Positions 19,901 through 29,100 of a stretch of 64,000 nt of DNA are shown in pieces. Position 1 is the first letter of the stretch. Each line of letters opens with the position of its first letter. A model generated the notes under the pieces. The model saw only the letters and a program-made list of their open reading frames with translations, ran no database searches and was not told the DNA's origin. Both the position numbers and the translations under genes were made by a program. Location of the stretch: positions 2,081,501-2,145,500 of the forward strand of contig NZ_CP010834.1 in assembly GCF_001548675.1 (NCBI RefSeq). Reading direction: 5' to 3'. The stretch is from Methanobrevibacter sp. YE315. GTDB taxonomy: Archaea > Methanobacteriota > Methanobacteria > Methanobacteriales > Methanobacteriaceae.

Positions 19901-22900
19901 CCAGCAATATGAACTGCATCGTCAGCTAACAATTCATGTGCATATAATGTATTATCGGTCACATTAGAGTTTACTGCCTCCAATAAATATACGGCATATT
20001 TACCGTCAGTATAAACGGTATTGTCCCTTATGTCAAACATATGTGTACTGCCGATATCCTGAGCATAACTAATACCATATAATGCATTTTTATCGGAATA
20101 TGCCCCTACACTATCTGTGTAAATTGTATTGTTGTATATTTTTGCATAGGTATCCTGAAGTTCAATACCTGATACTAAAGCATAAACGTCTGGTGTAGCC
20201 AAACCTGTAACATTAATGCAGTTATTTGTTACAACAATGTCAGTTCCGCCTTCATAGTTTTGTGAGTAGATACCTAATGCAGGACCATTGGAAACTGAAG
20301 TTAAATTGTTATTGTCAATTAAAAGACCATTGTATGGTCCAGTAGCCTGAACTGGATAAGCAGTTCCTTTAGCTTCAATACCTGCGGTAGAATTAATTAG
20401 CACATTATTGTTCATGACAGTTATACCATCAAAATTGTATAAGTCAATGGCATTGGAGTAACCCGCATTTCCCGCATTTACGGTGTCAAGATGAGTGATG
20501 TTGTTGTAGCTAATCTCCAAATTATTAACTCCATCAACCATAATGGAATCGATTGTTGGGAAATCACCTACAGCGGATTTTGTTAAAACATTGATTTCGT
20601 TTTGAGTCAATTTGCCATTATCACCATTTTGAATACCAATAGCCAATACTAAATCCTGATCAATTCCCACTCTTTCAGAATAATAATAGGTATAAGCAAC
20701 ATCCCTTGCAGGCAAAGTGGCATTGATTACATTTCCACTAACTAAAAAGTCATTGGAATCACGAATCTGCAGTGCATGTTGATTGACAATAGATCCATCA
20801 TCATTATTGGAATCAAAGATTATAGTTGAATTGATTAGATTGAATTCGTCTGAAGTAACCAAAACGGCAAATGCATCAACAGCCTTTGGAGTGGTATAAT
20901 TGACTGCAATGTTATTTAATTCCACAGCATTTGCACTAACTAGAATAAGTGCACCTGAATTTTCGGCAAATGAAGCCTTATCGGCAACGAAAGATATGTT
21001 ACTTACTTTAATATCATCAGCCAGAAGCTTAAATGCAATGTCATAAATTTTAGCATTATCTCCACTAATAGAAATACTTTTAGGGATACTTATAACATTA
21101 ACATCAATTCCGGAAAATTCACCATGGAACACAAGCTCTTCCTCACCAATAGCGTTTCTTAAAACACCTGTATCATCAAAGAAGTTGAAGAATGTTGAAT
21201 TCCATAATTCACATATTCCAGTGACATTCAATGTAGCATGACTTTCATTACCATCAAATAAACCGGATTCATCGACAAATTTGGCAATTAAATCATAAAT
21301 TCCAATATCAGTTGGTATGACAACATCCTTAATCGCTTTTCCTTGGCTGACCGGGATGGTGTCGAGTAAAGTATCATCCGCGTATAATTCCACTACTCCA
21401 CTGTTCACTTCACTTTCGGCAGTCACATTGATAACAACATTCACCATATCATATTTTCTAGCGGTGATGTTGTTGACTTCAACTTTCACTTTTGAAGAAA
21501 TGACAAGTAATTCAACAGTTTCATCATCAACATTGATTGCCACATATCTGATATTTTCAGGTACTTCATAATCATATGCGAATTCACCGTTTTCTAAAGT
21601 CCCATTAATGTTTCCGGCTGTTGTTTTAATAGTTACATCACGTTTGACTGTTATCGGTTTGGACATTGTACCATTTACAGTACCTGTGGTGTAATTGTTG
21701 ATGCTTGCTGTTAACCTAATGGTGTTTCCATCCTGAATGGCGGAATCATTATTGGCAGTTAAAATAGCCCATCTGTTAAGAGTTGGCTTGTACCTGTTGT
21801 TTCCACCTGTAAGGTCTTTCGGACTGTCATTTGAACCCCACCAGTTGTCATTCAATGTGATCGAAGGAGATGCTGAATCTGTTTTATAACCATAGACCGC
21901 CAAACCGTTGGCATCAGCATTATCAATCAATACTGAGCTTGAAACTGTTATGGTAGTGACCCTTCCATAGATTGCTCCACCGTTTGCACCGCATGTGTTG
22001 TTTTCAAATAAACTACCTGTAATGGTCATTGTACCGTATTTATAGTAGTTGCTTGCACTTGAAACATAAATCGCTCCACCACCATAGCCCTCTTTTCCAT
22101 TAGCATGGTTTGCAATGAATTTGGAGTTGGATATTTTAGCAGTGGCATCCAATTGTACAAGAGCGATTGCACCACCTGAAGATGTGCCTTCTGCCCTATT
22201 GTTTATGAATGTTGAATTGTCAACATTTAAAGTAAACTCATAAAATGCGCTGTTGCGTTGAGTATAGATTGCTCCACCACCATTCATGTCATAACCAGTA
22301 GCAATGTTATTTTCAAATGTTGAATTTATCACTTCCAAACTTGTAATATCACTATCGCATTGAGAGAAGATTGCTCCACCCTGTTTTGCAGAACAGTTTG
22401 CAATAGTGGTGTTGATTATAGTCAATTTACCTACATTGAAAATTGCCCCACCATTGTTTGTGCCGGCAGAGGAATTGGCTAATGTACAATTAATCAATGT
22501 CAATCGATTGCTATTTCCTAAAAGCGCACCGCTTTCATCAGCAGTGTAACCATTAATCATGATAACGTTTTTAATTACAACACTTGCTTCAGAGCCGACA
22601 TAGAGAATTCTATTATTATTGTTAGCATCAATTACTGCCTTACCTTGACCAGTAATGTTTAAATCTTCATAAACACTTCCCAAATCACCTGTTGTGTGGA
22701 CACCGTTTAAAAGAACTATTTGGCCTTTGGTAGCTATTTCCATAGCATGGGCAATTGTTTTGACAGCGTTTTTCTTGGTCAAACCATCGTTGGAATCATC
22801 ACCATTTGGTGATACATAAATTATTCCTTCTTCAGGGGATACATCAACATTTATAGGGATTAAAGCAGTAGCGTCTGAAGAAGTGATGTTAACAATGTCT

Positions 22901-25875
22901 TCTGCTGAAACTGCTGCACCATAAACAAACTCTGCAACGTTACCAGATGTTGTTTTAAGAGAACTATCCAAATCACCATAAATTGCACTTGCAGACACAT
23001 CTACTTCAGGAATTCTTTCAGATAAAGGCTTCAAAGCATTGTCTGAATCGATATAATTAGTGAAGTCAACAGTAATCTCTACACTGTCACCCACCAATAC
23101 GGTATCATCAACCATATCGGTTGTAACATTCATGTAGACCCAATTTGATGAGTCTATTACGCAGTCCGCATCATCACCCCAGTCGTCTTCGTAGGTTCCG
23201 ACACCATTCAAGGATGAAGGATCTTCATTTGTTCCCCACCAGTTGTATTGTGCATTCACATCATTTTCACTTTCTGAGTAAACAAGTGAATTTTCAGCAT
23301 TTGTCAACAATACGCAGTAGTTAAGAGTGAGCCTGCCCTTGTTGTATATTGCATCACCATGATTATCGCCTTGTTCAAGGTTGGCTGTGTTGTTGATGAA
23401 TGTGGATTTTGTAATGGTTGCAACCCTATTATATCCTACACTAATGGCACCTGCGTCCTTATTTGCTTTGTTGTTAATGAATGTAGTGTTTGTTACAGTC
23501 AATGAATCAGAATCGCTGATTGCACCACCATAACCTAATTTATTTGTATTATTGATGAATTTAGAGTCTTTAATAGTTGTCCTTTTGTTTACTTTGAATA
23601 TTCCCAATTGTCCTGTGTTGTTTATGAATGCAGTATTTTCGACAATTGCGCTTCTACTATCATATGAACTGGAATAAACAATAGCATTATTGGTTACGGT
23701 GTTGTTTTCAAACAGAGTATTGTTTATTATCAAGTCCCCATTTCCTGAAAAGTCAATTACGGTTGCCCCGTTATGGTTTGCGATTACGCAGTCGTTCATG
23801 GTAAGCTTGCCTGACTGGATGATGAGGCTACCGCTTCCAGGGTTGTCGGTAATTGATACATTGTTTAAGATCAATTCACTTGCATAACTGTTGATTGCCT
23901 GACCATAGTTGGCATCTGCACCAGCGAGAATCAAATTATTCAATATGATTTTGCTAGCTCCAGAAGGATAACCTGTAGCGAACAATCCTCCTTGGCCATC
24001 TGCATCAAGTGTAACTTTACCTACACCTGTAATGTTCAAATCATTAGTTACTTGATAGCCGTATCCTATGTAAGTGCCTTCATCAATGAAAATCCGGCCG
24101 GATCCTGCACTTGCAATTTCAATAGCCTTTGCTAAACTTGCTACGGGAGCATCAATTGTTCCTTCATTATTGTCATCACCTGTTTTATTAACATAAACAA
24201 TTCCATCATAGGAAGAAGGGTCCTCGCCTTCAATTCCAATCTCTACATTATCACCGTCGCAAGTTACAGTGATTACATCATTTACATTAGTTACTGTGAA
24301 AGTCTGTGATTTGACTTGACTTTTGTTAACAACTATGCTTGCAGGAGTTATTTCACCGTTTTGGGCAGATACTTCAACAACATAATAATCTTTATGAATT
24401 TCTCCACCGGCCAACACTTCGATATTTCCGGAAGATGTTTTGACATGATTAAAGTCAATTGTTAAAGTTATTTCATTTTTTTCAGATAACTCAGAGTCAT
24501 CCACCTCAACATTCATTATGACCCATTTGTCAACATTGGCATCCGGTTGGTCATTGGTTGCCCACCAATTGTTGTTGGCGGTTATTGTTCCTGTTGAACC
24601 TATGAACTTGTCCACACTGTTTTTACTGAGGTCTGAGTATTCCACATTGATACTTCCTCTCTGGTTGTAGAATAGACCTTTACCTGATTTGACAATTGTG
24701 TTTCCTGTAATTATACATTGAGTTATATTGATATTTGAATTATCGTTGTTAGCCCAAATTAAATTGTCTCCCCCATTTGCACCGTTGAGAGAAGCATTCA
24801 CAACATTATCAGAAATTGTAGTGTTTACAATAGTTAATTTAGACCTGGATTCTATTAAACTCATCATAGGTCCATTATTATCAATAATTTTAGAGTTGGA
24901 CAATGTGATATCCGCACCATAAGTGTTTACATAGAGAATTGTCCTTAGATATGAAGCAGTTGTTGAAACAGCAACACTTTCATCCAGTTTACAGTTTTTA
25001 ATTTCAATATTGTCCAAAATAAGTTTACCATCATCATTAACAGTTAAAATTACTGTATTTGAAGTGGAACCGGTTACATCCTCAATGATACAATTTGTAA
25101 CATTTGTATTTCCATTTTCATTTCCTATTGCAATAGCGCCTAATTTGGAATTTATGTTTCTGAAGTTACAGTTATCGATAGTGAAATTGCCGTCTTTGCT
25201 GTACAATACCAAAGCGGCAGAAGTTCTGGCTGTAGAATCAAGGCCGTCAAAAACAAGGTTTTTGAAGTTCCATACCAGATTGTCTCCATAAATGTCAAAG
25301 ACATATGCACCGGTTCCATGAATGATAACTCCGTCTTTTTCCTGACCAACGATAGATAATGATACTCCCTCATCATCACCTATATCAATGGCACCAGTTG
25401 TATAATCACCATTCAACACATAAACGGTAGCAGTTTTGTTTTCCCTAGCCTTAACCATGTCAACTGCATGTGAAAAAGTAGCAATTGCATTTTCTTCAGA
25501 CAAACCGTCATTTTCATCATTACCAGAGTCAGATAAATAAATTGTTCCTTCAGGAAGAACAACAGATTCCCCATCACCAGTTCGTTCAGGAACAGTTTTT
25601 TCCAAAACCTCTCCTGCACTTAAGGCGTACTCACCGTTCTTGACGAAGACTGTTCCTCCACCAGTAGCGGCACTAACAGCAGAAGAAATTGCATCATAAT
25701 CTTCGCACCCATTCGCCTCAACAATAAAATTGTCCCCACCGGGAACATCATATACATCCACCTCATCAATTGTATCTGTTCCCAATGTTTCATTAAATGA
25801 ATCTTCAGCACTGCATGTATTAATGCATGATACAACCATCAATACAAGCAGCATTGTAAAAATAACCTTCTTCAT
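16966..25875 (-). CDS. Giant adhesin-like protein (ALP2): beta-helix blocks plus 11 Ig-like domains
   Basis: Secreted surface protein of 2969 aa, paralogue of ALP1. The signal peptide is MKKVIFTMLLV onwards, cut near NTCSAED. Beta-helix blocks begin near residues 125, 560, 1015 and 1555; the last opens with an NSTFFNFFD cap. WWATN/WWGTN/WWGSN motifs close three blocks. About residues 2005-2969 are 11 Ig-like domains, including the KAKGHPGRVD and KATAADVHVDE types also found in ALP1, with near-identical DNA. The C-terminal domain (ends KYKNYTVTKTLKVDK) matches the ALP1 terminus. Near residue 50 the first beta-helix is missing relative to ALP1, with a junction at NGEY. The start is ATG with a weak SD (tgtgat). 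Ligand unknown; role in adhesion is inferred from family and architecture. Confidence 0.92.
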   Translation of the reverse strand: MKKVIFTMLLVLMVVSCINTCSAEDSFNETLGTDTIDEVDVYDVPGGDNFIVEANGCEDYDAISSAVSAATGGGTVFVKNGEYALSAGEVLEKTVPERTGDGESVVLPEGTIYLSDSGNDENDGLSEENAIATFSHAVDMVKARENKTATVYVLNGDYTTGAIDIGDDEGVSLSIVGQEKDGVIIHGTGAYVFDIYGDNLVWNFKNLVFDGLDSTARTSAALVLYSKDGNFTIDNCNFRNINSKLGAIAIGNENGNTNVTNCIIEDVTGSTSNTVILTVNDDGKLILDNIEIKNCKLDESVAVSTTASYLRTILYVNTYGADITLSNSKIIDNNGPMMSLIESRSKLTIVNTTISDNVVNASLNGANGGDNLIWANNDNSNINITQCIITGNTIVKSGKGLFYNQRGSINVEYSDLSKNSVDKFIGSTGTITANNNWWATNDQPDANVDKWVIMNVEVDDSELSEKNEITLTIDFNHVKTSSGNIEVLAGGEIHKDYYVVEVSAQNGEITPASIVVNKSQVKSQTFTVTNVNDVITVTCDGDNVEIGIEGEDPSSYDGIVYVNKTGDDNNEGTIDAPVASLAKAIEIASAGSGRIFIDEGTYIGYGYQVTNDLNITGVGKVTLDADGQGGLFATGYPSGASKIILNNLILAGADANYGQAINSYASELILNNVSITDNPGSGSLIIQSGKLTMNDCVIANHNGATVIDFSGNGDLIINNTLFENNTVTNNAIVYSSSYDSRSAIVENTAFINNTGQLGIFKVNKRTTIKDSKFINNTNKLGYGGAISDSDSLTVTNTTFINNKANKDAGAISVGYNRVATITKSTFINNTANLEQGDNHGDAIYNKGRLTLNYCVLLTNAENSLVYSESENDVNAQYNWWGTNEDPSSLNGVGTYEDDWGDDADCVIDSSNWVYMNVTTDMVDDTVLVGDSVEITVDFTNYIDSDNALKPLSERIPEVDVSASAIYGDLDSSLKTTSGNVAEFVYGAAVSAEDIVNITSSDATALIPINVDVSPEEGIIYVSPNGDDSNDGLTKKNAVKTIAHAMEIATKGQIVLLNGVHTTGDLGSVYEDLNITGQGKAVIDANNNNRILYVGSEASVVIKNVIMINGYTADESGALLGNSNRLTLINCTLANSSAGTNNGGAIFNVGKLTIINTTIANCSAKQGGAIFSQCDSDITSLEVINSTFENNIATGYDMNGGGAIYTQRNSAFYEFTLNVDNSTFINNRAEGTSSGGAIALVQLDATAKISNSKFIANHANGKEGYGGGAIYVSSASNYYKYGTMTITGSLFENNTCGANGGAIYGRVTTITVSSSVLIDNADANGLAVYGYKTDSASPSITLNDNWWGSNDSPKDLTGGNNRYKPTLNRWAILTANNDSAIQDGNTIRLTASINNYTTGTVNGTMSKPITVKRDVTIKTTAGNINGTLENGEFAYDYEVPENIRYVAINVDDETVELLVISSKVKVEVNNITARKYDMVNVVINVTAESEVNSGVVELYADDTLLDTIPVSQGKAIKDVVIPTDIGIYDLIAKFVDESGLFDGNESHATLNVTGICELWNSTFFNFFDDTGVLRNAIGEEELVFHGEFSGIDVNVISIPKSISISGDNAKIYDIAFKLLADDIKVSNISFVADKASFAENSGALILVSANAVELNNIAVNYTTPKAVDAFAVLVTSDEFNLINSTIIFDSNNDDGSIVNQHALQIRDSNDFLVSGNVINATLPARDVAYTYYYSERVGIDQDLVLAIGIQNGDNGKLTQNEINVLTKSAVGDFPTIDSIMVDGVNNLEISYNNITHLDTVNAGNAGYSNAIDLYNFDGITVMNNNVLINSTAGIEAKGTAYPVQATGPYNGLLIDNNNLTSVSNGPALGIYSQNYEGGTDIVVTNNCINVTGLATPDVYALVSGIELQDTYAKIYNNTIYTDSVGAYSDKNALYGISYAQDIGSTHMFDIRDNTVYTDGKYAVYLLEAVNSNVTDNTLYAHELLADDAVHIAGDNNVVKDNKPLFNVIINASANNTKVDVNATVEVILSQSDAAGNVSITIDGTEYIAPVVGGSATIVLPLLPAGNYTFDVVYSGDDRYGSNTTAVSFAVDKYAVEFNKVKGHSGRVDQNATVDVILSESDAAGTVYITVDGTDYSAELVDGAAVIYAPLLPAGSYNFDVIYSGDDRYESNTAAVSFAVDKYAVEFNKAKGHPGRVDKNATVDVILSESDATGTVSINVNGIEYSAELVDGAAVIYAPLLPAGTYNFDVIYSGDAKYENNTAPITFNVNKYYPTMKATAADVHVDENAVVNVVLPSDATGTVTITVDGVDYTDDVVDGSATVELPVISQAGAQSFTVSYSGDDKYRALSTTVKFNTLKVDATIKATAPSVKVGNDVTVNVVLPKDATGEASISVNGNVYTGIVKNGAATIVIPDLVVGEYSADVIYAGDEKYNDAVASVSFAVEKNAVEFTKAKGHPGRVDKNATVDVVLSESDATGTVYITVDGVDYSAELVNGKAVIYAPLLPAGTYNFDVIYSGDAKYENNTAPITFNVNKYYPTMKATAADVHVDESAVVNVVLPSDATGTVTITVDGVDYTGDVVDGTATVELPIMSEAGEHTFEIVYSGDDKYRPYTTEVTFSVIKNSVDMKATARTVRVGDEVTVNVVLSSDATGSVSIVYGDNLYSAEIEDGTASIVIPDLPIGQYALTVEYSGDDTYKAKNTIVTFNVNKQNSALKATARTVHVGDDVIVNVALSSDATGNVTINVDDVEYTAEVTGGAARITIPDLTVGKYALKVQYSGDDKYKARNTTVTFNVNKASTRMKATARTVKVEDNVTVNVALASDATGEVIITVNGADYTAAVEDGVASIVIPELPAGQYALDVKYGGDDKYKNQSTYVKFNVNKHNVRMKVTANYNYKDDFAMISTILSDDATGTIAVEINSNEYAAEIVDGSALIAVPKLPTGDYTLDIRYSGDDKYKNYTVTKTLKVDK

Positions 25876-25923
25876 ATAATCACATGATTTATTTTATAAA
25901 GTAAAACTTAATAAAAATAAAAT

Positions 25924-25940
25924 TTACATTAATAAGTTAT
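25924..25940 (-). promoter_or_regulatory. Probable promoter box of ALP2
   Basis: The minus strand reads ATAACTTATTAATGTAA, 49 nt upstream of the start, matching the ALP1 box at 16810-16826. The sequence between box and start is also alignable with the ALP1 leader. The rest of the 304-bp gap 25876-26179 is A+T-rich, apart from the ALP3 terminator; no gene seen. Confidence 0.5.
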
Positions 25941-26138
25941 GTTGGAACTCATATTTAAAATATTAATTACATATTGGCGAGAGAAAAAAGTATCAAAATA
26001 ATTTAAACAACAGTTAATTAAATTAAATTTTAAATACAATTCACTAAAATAAACGATGAAACATCATCAATACTGATTAATATTGAGAAAATGCAAAAAT
26101 ATTAATTTAGAAATGTAGATGAAAAAATAAAAAAAGTA

Positions 26139-26158
26139 TAGAGATTGAAAAATCTCTA
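26139..26158 (-). terminator. Hairpin terminator of ALP3
   Basis: A perfect 8-bp stem TAGAGATT / AATCTCTA with a 4-nt loop, 22 nt after the stop of the minus-strand gene, followed on that strand by ACTTTTTTTATTTTTT. A classic intrinsic-type layout. Confidence 0.7.
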
Positions 26159-26179
26159 TTTCAACATGATTTTCCACAG

Positions 26180-29100
26180 CTATGGGCTGTTGTTTTTAAC
26201 TGTCGCACTACCAGTGAAGCTAACACTTTTATTTCCAGATAATTTTTTAGCATATAAAGTGTTGTAAGTCACTGAAGACTTAGTATTTTTCAAATCAACA
26301 GAATATTTACCTGTAGTATTTACAGTGTTATCCTTGATAGTTGCAACACCGGCAACAACTTTAATACCAATAGTTTCTATACCAAATTCCTCCCAAATGG
26401 ATTCATTACCAATATTAGAACCTTTAGCATTAATATTACAACTATATACAGCTAATTTAGATGCTCTTGAAGCAATACCTGTTGTGTAATTACCCTTAAG
26501 ATCAATATTATTTCCGGAAACCTTGCTTTCAACATCACCAAGGGACATACCGAAAGTGGAGTAAGCTTCAGCATAAATAATATTGTCTATGTAATCGGCT
26601 TTAACATCAGCACCGTTCATACCTGAATAGATACCATAAGCGGAAGTGACACCATAGATATTTAATGTATTGCCACTGATTACACCGGTAGCAGGACCTT
26701 CAACATCAATACCATCTGCATAATAAACATCAGAGACGATATCCAAATTATTATTGGTAATTGTGAAATCATCACCTGAAATTATAATACCATAAATGTA
26801 GGTATGGCCATTGGCTGCAATATCGTTGTTTGAAATCCTAGCATTAGCAGAATTCTTAAAGTCTACAGCATAGATGGTATCATAACTACCGCAAACACCC
26901 TTATAGTTAACGGTGATTAAATTAGCATCGAATTGGATATCATCGGAGTCTTGCACTACAACACCTTCAGAAACAGGGAAGCTTACCCAATTACCAGATC
27001 CTTCAGGAATTTCAGCCCAAGGAACATAACAGGAAACCAACTTAGCTGTTATGGTGTTGCCACTAACAGTTGCTTTTTTAGCATTGGAAATTAAAACCGC
27101 ATTATTTATAGCAGTACCTTTAGTAGCACCAACATACTTAACATTGTTCTTAAGCATGTTCAATTTTTTAACACCTTCAATAGCAATAGCATATGCATCC
27201 TTATCCTTATTTCCAGTGAGTTTAACAACATTACGTGAAACTGCCATATTTCTACCGGAAACAGCAATACCTACACCAGGGCCAGTGATTTTATTATATG
27301 CCAAATTAGCATTACCTGAAACGACTTTAATACCAACGGTTTCAATTCCGAACTCTTCCCAAATGGACTCATTACCAACTTCAGAGGAAGTCATGGTAAT
27401 CTCATTATACTTAGCAGTCAACTTATTAACTTTAGAAGCAATACCAGTAGTATAATTAGCTTTAAGAATAATCTCGTTGTTTAAGATAGTGCTTTCAACA
27501 TCACCAAGACTCATACCGAAAGCAGAATAAGCTTCAGCATAAATTTTGTTTTGAGTATAATTTGCTTTAACGTCAGCACCATTCATACCTGAATAGATAC
27601 CATAAGCAGAAGTGACACCATAAACATTAATAGCATTATTCTCAACTACACCAGTAGCAGGACCTTCAATATCAATACCGTTAGCATAATACACATCAGA
27701 CTCGGAATCAATATTATTACCGGTAACATTGAAATTGTCACCGGAAATGATTAAGCCGTAAATGTAGGAGTGACCTTTAGCATCAATATTATTACCAGAA
27801 ATCACAACATTATCAGAATTCTTGAAATCAACAGCGTAAATAGTATCATAACTACCGCAAACATTAATATATTTAATATTAATTATGTTAGAGTCAAATA
27901 CAAGATTATCAGAATCTGATACTACAACACCTTCAGAAACAGGGAAACTTACCCAATTACCAGATCCAGACGGAATTTCAGCCCAAGGAACATAACAGGA
28001 AACCAAATCAGCCTTGATAGTGTTGCCACTAACAGTTGCTTTTTTAGCATTGGAAATTAAAACCGCATTGTTAATACCAGTACCTTCAGTAGCACCAACA
28101 TACCTAACATTATTTCTAAGCATGTTCAATTTGGTTACTCCATCAACAACAATAGCATAAGCATCTTTATCCTTATTAGCGGTTAATCTGATTACATTAC
28201 GTGAAACCGCCATGCTTTTACCGGAAACAGCAATACCTACACCAGGGCCAGTGATTTTATTATATGCCAAATTAGCATTTCCAGAAACGACTTTAATACC
28301 AACGGTTTCAATTCCGAACTCTTCCCAAATGGACTCATTACCAACTTCAGAGGAAGTCATGGTAATCTCATTATACTTAGCAGTCAACTTATTAACTTTA
28401 GAAGCAATACCAGTAGTATAATTAGCTTTAAGAACGATATCATTGTTTAAGATAGTGCTTTCAACATCACCAAGACTCATACCGAAAGCAGAATAAGCTT
28501 CAGCATTGATGACATTGTCAGTATAGGTAACCTTAACGTCAGCACCATTCATACCAGAGTAAATGCCATAAGCGGAAGTGACAGCGCAAGCTTTGATTGC
28601 ATTAAGCTCAATTACACCAGTGGCAGGACCTTCAATATCAATACCATTAGCATAATACACATCAGACTCGGAATCGATATTATTGCCGGTAACATTGAAA
28701 TTGTCACCGGAAATGATTAAGCCGTAAATGTAGGAGTGACCTTTAGCATCAATAGTATTACCAGAAATCACAACATTGTCAGAATTCTTGAAATCAACAG
28801 CGTAAATAGTATCATAACTACCGCAAACATTATTATATTTAATATTAATTATGTTAGAGTCAAATACAAGATTATCAGAATCTGATACTACAACACCTTC
28901 AGAAACAGGGAAACTTACCCAATTACCAGATCCAGACGGAATTTCAGCCCAAGGAACATAACAGGAAACCAAATCAGCCTTGATAGTGTTGCCACTAACA
29001 GTTGCTTTTTTAGCATTGGAAATTAAAACCGCATTGTTAATACCAGTACCTTCAGTAGCACCAACATACCTAACATTATTTCTAAGCATGTTCAATTTGG

